Assembly: GCA_027422505.1 (NCBI GenBank)
Contig: JAPQWV010000355.1
Location: 124,001-188,000, forward strand
Length of the DNA: 64,000 nucleotides
Direction: 5' to 3'
Origin: Craterostigma plantagineum
Lineage: Eukaryota > Streptophyta > Magnoliopsida > Lamiales > Linderniaceae
The notes beneath the pieces were generated by a model, which worked only from the letters and a program-made list of their open reading frames with translations, was not told where the DNA came from and made no database searches. Numbering within the stretch: the first letter of the stretch is position 1; the number at the start of each line of letters is the position of its first letter. The translations under genes and the position numbers were made by a program. Of the stretch, positions 20,178 to 30,689 are shown one piece after another.

Positions 20178-23100
20178 TGGATCATTACCCTACCTAGAAC
20201 CATATATACGAGAAGACCATGTACCTTAACGTCCACGACACGAACTTCCAACTGGATCTGACCACCTTGCGGTGTCCAGACGACATCGTCGTGTCCATAC
20301 CGCAAGGCCATCCACTGTGGCATGCTCTTACCGTGACGGCCTCTGTACCGATGGTCTACCTCCAGCAGTTTTGGGGAATGATCAAGAGCCTCATCATGAA
20401 CGGGGCGTATCACTTCACTACAGTTGTAGGGACGAGGTACATCTGTATGAGCAAGAATAAACTCAGTTCTGCTCGACCTCCCTCACAGTCAAAATTACGA
20501 CCCCCTCCCATCAGATGAAGAAACGGTGCATGATTTCCTCCAGATGGGGTACCGTCCGCCGCTCACCAAGCTAGCTCAGATGCAGAGCAACGGGATTCCC
20601 CATCCGTGGAAGACACCTTTTGGCATAATCAATAAGTGTTTGTCCCCGAAGCATGCAGGCTTCGACAAAGGCAACGGCCACATCCTCCGGATATTTCACG
20701 GAGTAATGTTCTCGCGGAATTACGATTTCGCTCAACTGATCTGGAACGACCTCGCAAGCAGATCAGATAGAAAGAGAACAAACGGTCCAAAAATGTGCCG
20801 TATGCGAGATGGTTCTCCGTCATCATCCGACAACAAATGGAGATGTACGAGCAGAATATTCCTCGCCTGCTTCCGGGAGGAAACTATCAGCCACCTAGGC
20901 TCAAGTTCTTCCACAACCCCAGGCTCGCGGACCTAACTCAGCCATCAATGGGCATTCTGCTGGAGCTGCTACGTCTCGCCGACCCCACGGGAGATGAATA
21001 TCTCTCCCCAACAACAGCCCCCATCTAGTCCTGAAGATACGATGATTGAAGTGGCTCAGGAACTAGAGTGGAGCCCCCAACTCATGAGGAGATAGTGCCA
21101 GACGTTGAGTCCACGCTACTAGATGCCGTGGCTCAAGAGTTGGAACTCGAAGCTCCACAAGTACCACTTGGTACTGAAGTGGCCATCATTGTCGGCGTGC
21201 TCGAAGAACCTATTGAGGAAGGTATTCTAGCAGCACAGCCAGATACAGAAACGGGGCACATCTCACCACCGCTAGCTACTACGCCAGAAATAGAGGCTCT
21301 CATTTCAACAATACAACCTATCGAGCCTCTGGTGACGGAACCAGCCAGTAAGGATGCAGCACGAGGACTCTCACCTCACACGGCTACCCCATCAGACACG
21401 GAGTCAGATGAGGAGATTCAGTTGATAAGAAGGACTCCGAGATGACTAAGTATATCACGTGAGTCCATCTTCACCGCCGTCACCACCGCACCAGACATCG
21501 CGCCGATCGTACCGTCAACTGCTGCGGACACTCCTTCGCTCAATCCTGAGCTGCTGCACAACATACCGGTGTCTGGTTCACAGGTTCAATCAGAACCTGT
21601 CGAAACACCCATAGAGGAGAATCTTCAAGATTCGGCTCAAGGATTGGGTGGAAGTCTCCAACAGTCACAACCTCAAGTGACTGCGAGCCAACCCGAGGAG
21701 CCGGTGTTAGCTCAAGGGTTGATAACAGGCGACATCAGTCGTCCTGGACCATCTACAACGGAGGTGTCCGCTCCGTACGTGATTAAAGACAGACTTTAGG
21801 CCGTTCTCGCTAATGCGCTGAAGAATTTTGAAAACAAAATGGAGAGCGTGCGCAATGCTATCGAGACATCCTGCCAAGATCGTGGAAAAGCACCCGTCTC
21901 GGAGCCGTCTTCATCACAACCCATCCTCACACCCACTCAACCCATAATACTCTCACAAATCCCAACACCCATCCTCACCCACAACCTAATAAATCCCGCC
22001 ACGGTACCCATCAGCGAACTCCACTCAATATTGGTCACCAGGCTGTTGGAATTGACCACACGAATGCCGAAAGAAGAAGATCTCTTCCGTCGTCTCGTTG
22101 ATCGTCTTGACCCATCCCAAACGTGCCACGGCCAAGGCTCCCACTCCAAACGCCGACATGACGACCCAGACGATCAGGGCCGTCCTGAGGGGGAGAAGAG
22201 GCTAAGGATTATCACAAGGGATCAGAGACAGAACCCTGGTGCGATTCAGACAAGTAAAGGAGTCGCTGGAACCTCACAACCCACTACCCAAACAACCATC
22301 ACCACGCGCCGCACCACTCAAACCCAAACCCACATCGACCCACCAACCTTTCAATTAAGGACGCCTCCGCCCACACCACCAATCTTCTCAAGCCCCTTGC
22401 TTCCGGAAGAAGAAGCAAGTGCTGCCATGCTCGTCGCCCTAGCGCGGACTCAGGCGACTCCCTCAACTGCTCCAGACCAACCCGGACCATCAGGACATGG
22501 CGTCAACCCACACGATGTCCTAGACAAATACATATTCGAAGGACAGTGGATGACCCATTCCATGCCCGACGTACATCAAAGACAATGGCTTCAGAACGTT
22601 CGACACTTCCTACAACAAGCCTCGGTAGACCTTGTGCTCATAGAAGATAAAGAACTTCAGGAAGGTGAAGATTACCAGCAAGATATCCCAAGGCTACCAG
22701 AGTTGATCGCGCAATGAGCGGTTTCCCCCATAAGACAAATGCCTGGGACCGTTCGGATCGACACGCCATGGGAGAACATCAAAATTGAAATCCCCTTCCT
22801 TGAAGAAGTTCGTGAACACATCTGGAGGTCACCAGACAGGGTCAAGAAGTCGAACGAGTTTGAGCTAAGAGGGATCTCTCACTGGGATCAGCAGAATAGG
22901 ATGATCTACGCCTGGATGCTGAATCAACTTGGACCTGATGTAAGGATGAAGATGACTAAAGCGCAAGCAACGAATTATTATCAGAGTCTATCTTCTATCT
23001 GCCAGCTTCTCAGCGTCTATTGTGCCAAAAGAGGTCTTCCAACCCCAACCTACGTTATCGAGCGAGTGGACAGAACCCGAGAGGAAGTAAGTGAGAGCGA

Positions 23101-23692
23101 TCTACCATACCTCCTTGCCGACGAGGTATACAACCTCTATCAGCTGTACGTGGAGAAGTACAAAGGTCCTCAAGGCTTCATCAAGAAAGAAGGTCTCGAG
23201 GGGCTCTACCGGTTCATGATGCGCCAAGTCAAGTACGCTGCACATGACCTTCAGATGGCTCTGGAGAGCAACATGAAGAAGGTCAACATGACCGAACTGC
23301 TCAACAAAGGACCTGAGATTGAAGGGCTTCCAAGCAATCATGTGCACATCAGCTCAGTTCTAGGCATCACCTACCACAATCCAATCATCAAGAATACTAG
23401 GTTGATGCTGAAGACTGAGATTCATAAGTTTTGCGACGGAACGCTCAAGGTCATCAGGAGGAATATAGAGCAAAGGTTGGAAGAAATCAACCGAGAGACG
23501 ATGCGGAGAATACATCGGTTCATGAGAGAACAGCCGCTTCTGATGGAATTGCTAGATGACATCAAGAAGATCCTGAAATTGAGGGAAACGCTCAAGAATT
23601 ATGAGCATGCACTGGGCTTGCGCAGGTCGTACTATACCCGACGAGGACAAATGGAGCGGAAGGGCAATCAAGCACAAATGGGGAGCTTGTAG
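20178..23692 (+). pseudogene. Extra ORF in 'env-like' position of the Sirevirus-like element
   Basis: About 1,150 codons, almost all in one frame, broken by a frameshifted stretch (about 20450-20795) and single stops near 21028, 21445, 21799 and 22717. N-terminal block (20219-21030): VPMVYLQQFWG, then LQMGYRPPLTKL, PWKTPFGIINKCLS and HGVMFSRNYDFAQLIWNDL, similar in pattern to a domain I recall from many plant copia proteins (often misannotated in asterid genomes). Middle (21068-22500): acidic, then Ser/Thr/Pro/Gln-rich, probably disordered. C-terminal block (22739-23692): helical and charged, ending next to the PPT. I see no signal peptide or membrane segment, so the name 'env-like' is positional and envelope function is doubtful. 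True function is unknown. Confidence 0.72.
23676..23687 (+). other. Polypurine tract before the 3' LTR
   Basis: CAAATGGGGAGC lies directly before a TG that starts the LTR-like sequence and overlaps the last codons of the extra ORF, the normal place for the plus-strand primer. Confidence 0.55.
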
Positions 23693-24038
23693 AGTATCAA
23701 TTTTAATTGTACTTGATTTCATTAGTTGTCCTTGTAATTAGGGGCTTTATGTATAATAGTCCTTAGAGTATGACTAGTTTGATATTTATACCAAGTTTGT
23801 TTGGTATAAATAGTTGTACACACATTGAGAAATATACAGAAAATTAGAGAATCAATCCGAAAGGCTGCCGAATTCAATTCTAGAGAGAGAAACAACAAAA
23901 CTTTCTCACACTAAAGGAATTCTCTCTCGTGTTCTCCAAGTGAAGGTTTTCGATCAAAATTCATATTTCAATAATTCTAATCGATTTCCTTAGAATTCAT
24001 GTCTAGGATTGATTGTGGTGACTAACGAGGACCTAACA
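23688..24038 (+). repeat. 3' LTR of the Sirevirus-like element (inferred)
   Basis: It starts TGTAGAGTATC after a polypurine tract and ends ACCTAACA, with a TATAAATAG box at 23805-23813. Length about 351 bp, short for a Sirevirus. The right border is supported because sequence from 24039 on reads as hAT transposase. The 5' LTR is not in the window, so the borders are inferred from structure. Confidence 0.6.
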
Positions 24039-25340
24039 GGATTTGATCCCAATATTTCTTGAGCTTCATTTCCATATTTTCGACGAAATTACCTAACTAT
24101 AGACTAATTCGAAATTCAGCGATCTTGTAGGACATGGATAAGAGGTTCGGTAATAAACAACGGAGATGTCGGATAATTAACCCTCAAAAATTTTTCTGTT
24201 GTCTCCTTGATATATCAAGTAATGACATGACCGAAATATCCCAATTGAGTTCTTTTAACTCTTGACCATTGGAGTAGTTGTTCCAATACAACGTCATTAA
24301 ATCCTTGTAGTTTCATAAAAGTGCTAGTAAGGTGATATATGGAGTTGCACCGAACTTCTTTTACAGAAGTCCGGCCGTACGAACGGTTTGCTTCCACGAA
24401 TCTCTGAAACATCGTTTGCGTAGTTGTTTTACTATGATCTTAAAAATTTTCAACAATATCTCCCAAGATTTCATCGAAAACGCATATCACACATAAGCTA
24501 ATTATGCGGAAAGCACATCTATCATGTACCAGTCGACCATCTAAGGGTAACATAAGATTTCTTCGAAGGATTTCTGTCGCTACATTGTTAGTGCATTATC
24601 TAAGTTGATAGACATAATCTTATCCTGAATTTGGTATTTTTTTCACGATTTTCAGTGATACATAGATATAGTGTGTCTTGTGTGGTGAATCTAGGGGACC
24701 TAGTGAAAGAATATGCTTTTGTATCATTCACGTTTCATTAGTCGGTTGCCAGTAGATAAGATTCCGACGTTACATTTGTCCAAATGTCGGTAGTCAAACT
24801 AGTCCTACATCATATGTTGGACAAATGACCAATTTAGTAGAATAGTATTCTTGAAAACTTTCTAAAACTTATTCCCAAGGGTTTTACGAGCTACATTATG
24901 GAATCTGGCTTGTATCGTACTCGTGAATTCGATAAACAATTCATTTTCCGCAATGAAAAAGGGTTCTTTGCAAATTTCTACGAATTTCACCAATTCCTAT
25001 AAATGTTCCTAGTAATTGTACTAAGGTTTAATGTTGTTGTACAGGTTCGATTCTTATTGCTTCTAGCATAACCTTGTCGAAATTATCAACCTTCTCATTT
25101 CATTGAACCCGTCCCACCTTGATTAGGGGAAGTAGTAAATTTGGTATGGACGACGACACATTTTACAATTAGTCGTTCCAAGATCGGGATTATCTTTTCG
25201 TAATTCTAAGTCGAAAAAATTCGATACCTTAGACCGACCACGTGGATGGTGCTTCCTTTTCGTCGTCACCGTAGAAGTCTGCTCAGTCCCTTGTCCGTCG
25301 CCGCCGATGCCGGTGTCTCGTTCTCCTCAGCGTCGTTGTG
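24039..25340 (-). pseudogene. hAT transposase pseudogene
   Basis: Read on minus with many stops and frame changes. Near 25090-25290 are a Lys/Arg-rich stretch and a BED-type zinc-finger remnant (FFDLE..., CKMCRRPYQ). Near 24480-24560 comes a segment like the hAT RCxxHxxNL block (VHDRCAF). Then FQRFVEAN and a YKDLMTLYWNN motif (24290-24410), VYYRTSYP (about 24130), and at the end an MEMKLKKYWDQI motif (about 24045-24080) that is very characteristic of hAT proteins just before their dimerisation domain. The dimerisation domain is missing because the retrotransposon LTR abuts it at 24038. Terminal repeats were not identified. Confidence 0.68.
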
Positions 25341-25546
25341 GCCGATTCCCTGAACATATCTTCAGGACGTAAACGTATAACCAAATTGCACTCGGGTTGT
25401 GTTACGCGATGACGATGCCATGTTAATAATTTATCGATAGAAAATTAATATAAGTGAGTGTAATAATATAACTGAATGTCTAGCGTATTAAAATAACAGT
25501 AAGATTCAATAATAATGATGATTTATGATTTTAAGATTAGGATAGT

Positions 25547-25549
<3 letters not shown>

Positions 25550-25636
<87 letters not shown>
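25550..25636. repeat. Microsatellite (GA)43
   Basis: An 87-bp pure GA run. It produces an artificial Leu-Ser repeat reading frame on minus. A perfect repeat of this length is likely to vary between individuals. Confidence 0.97.
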
Positions 25637-25639
<3 letters not shown>

Positions 25640-25714
25640 GTTGTGAGGAAGATGGTGAAAATGGGGTAGGGTAGATTTTTCGAGTATAAGGTAAAATCGT
25701 TAGGAATATCTTAG

Positions 25715-25993
25715 TGTCCAAAAATATTATTAGTCTAAGTCTTGTAATTTCTTTTCATGTATTTGTGGTTTATCTAATGTAATGGGTCCGTAGAAGCCCA
25801 ATAGGTTTTATACCTAATATCATAGGTATAAAACCAACCATACCAACATTATACTTGAATCATTCATTACGCAATAACATTGTTGCTTGAGTATTACAGA
25901 GAAACCTACCAAGATTACACTTAATGTAATATCTCACGCTAAACACATTTTGATTACCCATTCATTAAACGTTGAGGTGTCTGGTGACCTACA
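25715..25993 (+). repeat. Copia 5' LTR (short, inferred)
   Basis: It starts TGTCCAAAA and ends GACCTACA two bases before a primer-binding site, with a GGTATAAAACC TATA-like box near 25824. Length about 279 bp. The right border is well supported by the PBS; the left border is the nearest suitable TG and is uncertain. Confidence 0.55.
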
Positions 25994-25995
25994 AG

Positions 25996-26009
25996 TGGTA
26001 TCTGAGCCT
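25996..26009 (+). promoter_or_regulatory. Primer-binding site, tRNA-Met type
   Basis: TGGTATCTGAGCCT matches the copia primer-binding consensus TGGTATCAGAGCC with one change. The element's leader (26010-26302) follows, without recognisable gag, before another LTR starts. Confidence 0.75.
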
Positions 26010-26302
26010 GAGGGTGATCGATTGGACTTAGATTTCTGAATTTGCGAAGCTGTTTTAGGCATTTTCGAACCGATTTTGTGTTTTTGACCATTTTCATCTG
26101 TTCTTCAACATTTTCGAGTGAAATCATGTATATGTGCTATATTTTAAACTAGTGTAGTGTTATGAACAATTTTGAGTGCTTCTGTGAAAGAACCCGGTAA
26201 ATTTCATCAAGTTTGAGTGATTTTTGAGCAAAATATGGGTTTGCAGGTTTCCGCACGGCTTCTCGCAACCTAGAAATTTTCTTTCGAAAATCGTTTCGAG
26301 AT
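26010..26302 (+). other. Copia leader sequence
   Basis: Non-coding sequence after the PBS, rich in TTTTCGA words. No gag start is visible. It is cut at 26303 by another LTR-like sequence. Confidence 0.4.
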
Positions 26303-26563
26303 TGTAATACCCCGAATTTGATGAGCGTGGTAATCGTGAATTTATATATGACTTATGTGCAAATTATGTGATTTCGTGATTCATTGTGTTATACTTATGT
26401 GCTTATATGATTTCATACTACATGTGGTACAATTTTATATGTGCTCATGTGCTACTGGGACAGTTGACTAGGTAGAAATCCGAATTGAGATTTAGAAATA
26501 ATTTTGTATAAGGTCCATAATTTTGAGGTAAGAGAATTATTAATTAGAGCTATATTTTTTTGG
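26303..26563 (+). repeat. Gypsy LTR fragment, left part
   Basis: It starts TGTAATACCCCGAATTTGATG, matching in form the start of the gypsy LTRs here (TGTAATAYCCG...). AT-rich sequence follows, with ATGTGATT and TATGTGC words as in the solo LTR at 6729. It is interrupted by a LINE fragment at 26564. Confidence 0.55.
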
Positions 26564-27084
26564 GGTTAACGGTCACTAAATAAAAAGAAGAAACAGGTAC
26601 AACTGTTCAGCAGTCACAAACTGCACCTACCGCTAACACACTACCGGCTTATAACCGATCACACGAAAATCGATACCAAACTAAGTCTAAGCTCCATGAG
26701 TCCTACCAAGCAATGCGCCAAGTACGTCGTAAGGCGCAGACCTGCAGCTGATATTTGCTTGGTAAGGTAGAAAGTCGCAAGCATAATAGTGTCTCACAAT
26801 CTCAGTAGCAATCTGATTAGGAGGTCGTTGTCGGCCCTCACGCCATCTTCTGTTGCGCTCAGCCCAGAGATTGTAAACCAATGAAGCCAGGGCGTGGCAA
26901 GGACCCATCCATGCTAGATTCTTTCCCCGCCACCTCTGAGCAGCCCAATGAACTCCCTCGAACCAGTCTCTCAATGGCCATCTAAAGCGTAGCTTCTCCC
27001 GCATCATTTGTAGGCATTGTCTAGAGAAGGGACACTCGAAGAACAGGTGTCGTGTCGTCTCCGCAACTTCAGGCCCAAAGTGTT
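26564..27084 (-). pseudogene. LINE-1 3' end, 5'-truncated
   Basis: On minus the sequence reads a zinc-knuckle remnant (TRHLFFECPFSRQCL, about 27020-27065), then a Trp/Arg-rich segment (HALASLVYNLWAERNRRWREG, about 26830-26890), and ends at a short T run (26564-26570) that would be the poly(A) tail. This matches the zf-RVT C-terminus of plant L1 ORF2. Only about 0.5 kb remains, typical of incomplete reverse transcription. The same motifs appear in the L1 fragment at 62722-64000. No clear target duplication was found. Confidence 0.82.
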
Positions 27085-27601
27085 AGGGATAACTATTAGT
27101 AGTGATAGTTACTTAGGATCAAGGGAATGCACGTCATCTAATGTCCCATCACGTATACTTTTGATAACTCAATGCTTATCGAAATTCATTGATAATATAA
27201 GGCCATTGAATAAGAAAACCCTAAGGAAGAATAGTTCGAACGAAGGCAAGTAGAGAAAAAGTGAACTTACATAAGGAGATATATTCTCTTACCCTAATCT
27301 GTACGTTTTATATATAAGTTTATATGATTTATACTTTGGACAACTTAAGAATAAGAGAGATCTAGGGTTTATCAAGGTTTAGGGTAATTTTTAAGGAGGA
27401 TCTCGATTTTTATGTTAGTATTAAATTTAGGGTTTCAAGTATAAATCAGCTAACATGAGAGTTGGATTTGAGTATGATACATCTGGGAAGAGTAGTAAGT
27501 AGAAATCAGAATATGAAGAAAGCAGCTTGATATGGTTCCGATCGCATGGAGCATGTCTCATGAACAAATCGGGCAAATGGAAAAAGTTCTTGCAAGAAGA
27601 T
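27085..27601 (+). repeat. Gypsy LTR fragment, right part (probable)
   Basis: Sequence such as GTGATAGTTACTTAGGATCA resembles the interior of the solo LTR near 7230-7260 (AAAGTTACTTAGAATAGGAT). It is probably the continuation of the LTR at 26303 after the LINE insertion, cut off by the next LTR at 27602. Confidence 0.45.
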
Positions 27602-28093
27602 TGTAACGACCCTCACTTCCTAATAAATATTTTGGCTGATTTTCGCAACGAAAGCAGCAGAAAACCCATTTTACAAAAACCTTTTATTGAAACCGAATAT
27701 ATCACAAGCGCACACAGTACAAACGACTTATTTTACATCCAAAATATTGCGCACACGTCTTATATTACAAAGACTATAACCTCACACCTTAAATATATAA
27801 ACACACTAAAAACCTCTCCACATGTCGTCATCCATGTACAGCCTCGCCCTCAAAAGTCCATGGAGCACCGCCGTCAGCCCTCCTCGACACGCATCAGGGT
27901 TGGGCTCGTTACCTACAACACGAAAACTCTGAACGATTTGCCCAGTAGGTGAATACAATGCATGAATGCAAATGTACACTCAACCCCATATCCCGAATAC
28001 CTCACACTCCTATGCACAGCTCTTTCTTTTCTCATACCTAAACTTCATTCTAACTAACATACACCAGAATAACACACTCGAACTCTATTTCGC

Positions 28094-28372
28094 GGTTTGC
28101 ACCTCAATCTGTACTACCATACATCTGAGTAGACGAGTGGCTCACCCCCGTCTCCCGCAAACAACCGACAGTTTACACCTTAGACTGTACTGCATACATG
28201 TAGACAAGTAGCTCACTCTCATCTCCCGTCCAACAGTCTACACCATTGACTGCTGTCCCATGTATTTGAATAGATGGGTCACTCACGCCCATCTCCCGTC
28301 AACGGTTTATACCTCGGATTGCACCCATGCATCCGAGTAGATGAGTCACTCATTCCCGCCTCCCACAATATT
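28094..28372. repeat. Four degenerate ~65-77 bp tandem repeats
   Basis: Copies start at about 28094, 28171, 28236 and 28305. Each has GTTTACACC..GACTG..CATACAT..AGTAG..TCACTC..CATCTCCCG. They lie inside the gypsy LTR. The other gypsy LTRs have related short repeats at a similar place (for example TAGCCTACGCTGG at 45550-45650). Confidence 0.75.
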
Positions 28373-28389
28373 ATATTGAAATTCTTTAA

Positions 28390-29080
28390 GGGGGTGTTTG
28401 TTTTGGGGTGATCCTTCAAAACATCACCGTAATCCTCTCGTCATTTTATCATCACCATGTTTGTTTAGCCTAGGTGATGAGTCAGCAACGTAATGACAGA
28501 TCACCTAGGTGATAAAAATGAGGTGATATTCTACCTTTTGGATTACCCCGAAAAAGCTTGGTGATCTTACATCACCGTGATGGAGTGATCTTTCAAATTT
28601 ATATTTGGACAACATTACCCCTTAATTTAGCATTTATATCCTTATTTATATTTTAAATTATATAATTAGATTATTTAAATCTTAAAATAATATATTTAAT
28701 AATAACTAATTATATTGAGTAACTATACGAAAAGCTTATTATTAATTCTTAAAAGTATTGAACTCGATATTAAAATAGTAGTCATTATTATGTAACTATC
28801 ATCTCAATATATATATATATATATATATACATTATATATATATAATCCAAATAATTTAGATAATATTCGTAGGGTTAAATATGACATATATACAATATCA
28901 CCCCACACATCACCGTGATTAGACACACACATTCTAATATCACATTGATATGCAAAATGAAATATCACCCCAAGAGAAACACGGTAATGATATATCACCT
29001 TGATCCACATCACGGTGATATTCACATTACTTTAATGTGAGTATCACGGTGATGTTGGTTCACCGTAAACAAACACCCCC
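28390..29080. mobile_element. Tourist-like MITE (PIF/Harbinger type)
   Basis: Terminal inverted repeats GGGGGTGTTTGTTT at both ends, flanked by a 3-bp TAA duplication (28387-28389 and 29081-29083). 691 bp, AT-rich core, no ORF. Subterminal parts contain repeated CATCACCGTGAT palindromes. The TAA duplication and G-rich TIR fit PIF/Harbinger. It lies within the gypsy LTR and so inserted after it. Confidence 0.9.
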
Positions 29081-30049
29081 TAAGTATTTTAACCCTTAAT
29101 GCCGAGAACTTCCTAACATTAAAACAAACTAATCATCATATAACATTTGCGTCTCAAATATCAGTCCACCGAAAATCCTAATTTACTAATTCACCCAACA
29201 CTAAAGATGTTCTACTGAAAACTATTCAATTAATCATCAGAGTATTCTTAATCACATGCTTCATCTTACACATATTTGAAATTATGTAAATATATAAACA
29301 CTAAAAACAAATTATCCTAATAATCCAAACCACGTAAACCACATAAATTTCATAAGTCATGTAAATCATACAACACATCGAAAACAAATAAGATGAAACA
29401 CAAACGTATTTACGTGTTGTATTAGAGATATTCACCTACCTCACGTCCGAAGATTGGTTATAAAATTTTCCTAACTTTCACTGAATCAGTTCTTGGTCAA
29501 AACTCAAGTTTTCGTTTTTGGCTTGCTCTCCTATTCTTCTTCGTTCATCACCATCGCTTTTTCACTTAATAATGGGGATATATATATAAACTTATGTGAT
29601 TCGATAAGTAGCTAAGTGACGAACCTTACCCATGGAGTAAGTAAATTTCGTCCCTAGTGTAAGTTATTGTCTTAATATCTTCTAATCATCCTTATTTCAA
29701 TCTCTTAATTATTAGAAATATTATAAGTGTTTTAGGTATGTGCTAATATCATCAACGAAAACTTCCAACTTTATTTGAGTAATATGAAAACTTCACTTTG
29801 TCCATATTCCTTATTTTATTATATTCTCAATGCTTACAATCCACTAACCATTATTACTATTATAGTTATGTATGTCTCATTACCATCACGAAAACTTCTA
29901 TATATATAATGTCAGAGCACAAGAAGTCTATATGCATCATGTGTAACTACAAAACTTCTGTCATTATGTACCTAACCACGAAAAGTTTCTTTATCATCAT
30001 ATCACATGTAGGAAAACTTTGATAGCTTTATCTTAATATTATATATGCT

Positions 30050-30218
30050 TCTACTGGTCAAGCTGAGGCGCTTAGGGTCATGTTGGGAGAGGTCCTGGGT
30101 TCGAATCTCATCCCTGTGACATTTCCCTAAGCCTTCCCACATGGGCCCAGACATGTGTGATGGACTTGGTCGGCCTGCTTCACCATCGGCTTTGCCCGGT
30201 TACCAAAAAAAAAAGAAA
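30050..30218 (+). mobile_element. tRNA-derived SINE
   Basis: About 150 bp plus a terminal A run (30205-30219). A box-B-like GGTTCGAATCTC lies near 30101, with a degenerate box A upstream (AAGCTGAGGCGCTTAGG). The body ends in GGTTACC before the A tail, as in several plant SINEs. It is flanked by 15-bp direct repeats AATATTATATATGCT (30035-30049) and AATATTATATCTGCT (30219-30233), one mismatch, as expected from target-primed reverse transcription. Confidence 0.88.
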
Positions 30219-30357
30219 AATATTATATCTGCTACATGATGTGATAAGGACAATTGGTACCGAAAAGTTAGTGCAAGGATAAGCTAAATTCTAGGTGGTT
30301 GTGAAAATTTTCTTTCGTTATGAAAACTTAGATATTAGTTTTTCCACCTCACTCAAG

Positions 30358-30386
30358 TTATTATTATTATTATTATTATTATTATC
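30358..30386. repeat. Microsatellite (TTA)n
   Basis: About nine TTA triplets near the outer edge of the gypsy LTR. Confidence 0.9.
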
Positions 30387-30506
30387 ATTTTTATATATAT
30401 CTAAACAAAACTTTTCTTTATTAAGTTTCTCATTTTTTTCTAAGTTGCGTAATTATTTCGCTATCTACAACGTAACCCCGTATTAATTTTTTTTACGGGT
30501 ATTACA

Positions 30507-30521
30507 TTCTCCTCCCAAAAA
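30507..30521 (-). other. Polypurine tract of the gypsy element
   Basis: On minus the sequence reads TTTTTGGGAGGAGAA immediately before the LTR, marking 27602-30506 as the 3' LTR of a minus-strand element. Confidence 0.85.
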
Positions 30522-30689
30522 GAATTTTATCCCCGAAATTCTCCAACCAGTGTAAATCGGGTTTATGATTTCTTCTATTCCTTGATCTATCCGCATTTTA
30601 TTAAGGTTGATTTTATTCCCACCTTTCTATCACGCTGTCTAGGCTAGTCATTCAAATGTGTGGCCAAGTTTCCCATGTTCATCAAATAT

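Larger units (their letters stand above)
29750..30420. repeat. Degenerate GAAAACTTC repeat block in the gypsy LTR
   Basis: About ten scattered copies of GAAAACTT(C) or near variants (29757, 29786, 29890, 29952, 29978, 30012, 30262, 30303, 30321, 30405), most on plus. The SINE at 30050-30218 sits within the block. The architecture is like the motif blocks in the other gypsy LTRs but with a different core. Confidence 0.55.
27602..30506 (-). repeat. 3' LTR of a gypsy (Tekay-like) element
   Basis: The left end is TGTAACGACC and the right end GGGTATTACA, with a polypurine tract directly to the right when read on minus. About 2.9 kb including two later insertions, a MITE (28390-29080) and a SINE (30050-30218). 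The end sequence matches the complete element's LTR (GGGTATTACA). The left flank is AAGAT; the partner duplication is lost. Confidence 0.88.

Noticed and set aside
20178..23692. Host gene or viral envelope gene
   Set aside because: Its position between pol and the LTR-PPT of a Sirevirus-like element, and the pattern of stops, make it an element ORF; no membrane features support an envelope.
25506..25721. Leu-Ser repeat protein on minus
   Set aside because: Produced by the (GA)43 microsatellite.
27527..28211. ORFs of 141 and 81 codons
   Set aside because: They fall inside the gypsy LTR and its tandem repeats and show no protein similarity that I recognise.
30050..30218. A tRNA gene
   Set aside because: Only box-like promoter words remain; there is no cloverleaf, and the A tail and target duplication show a SINE.
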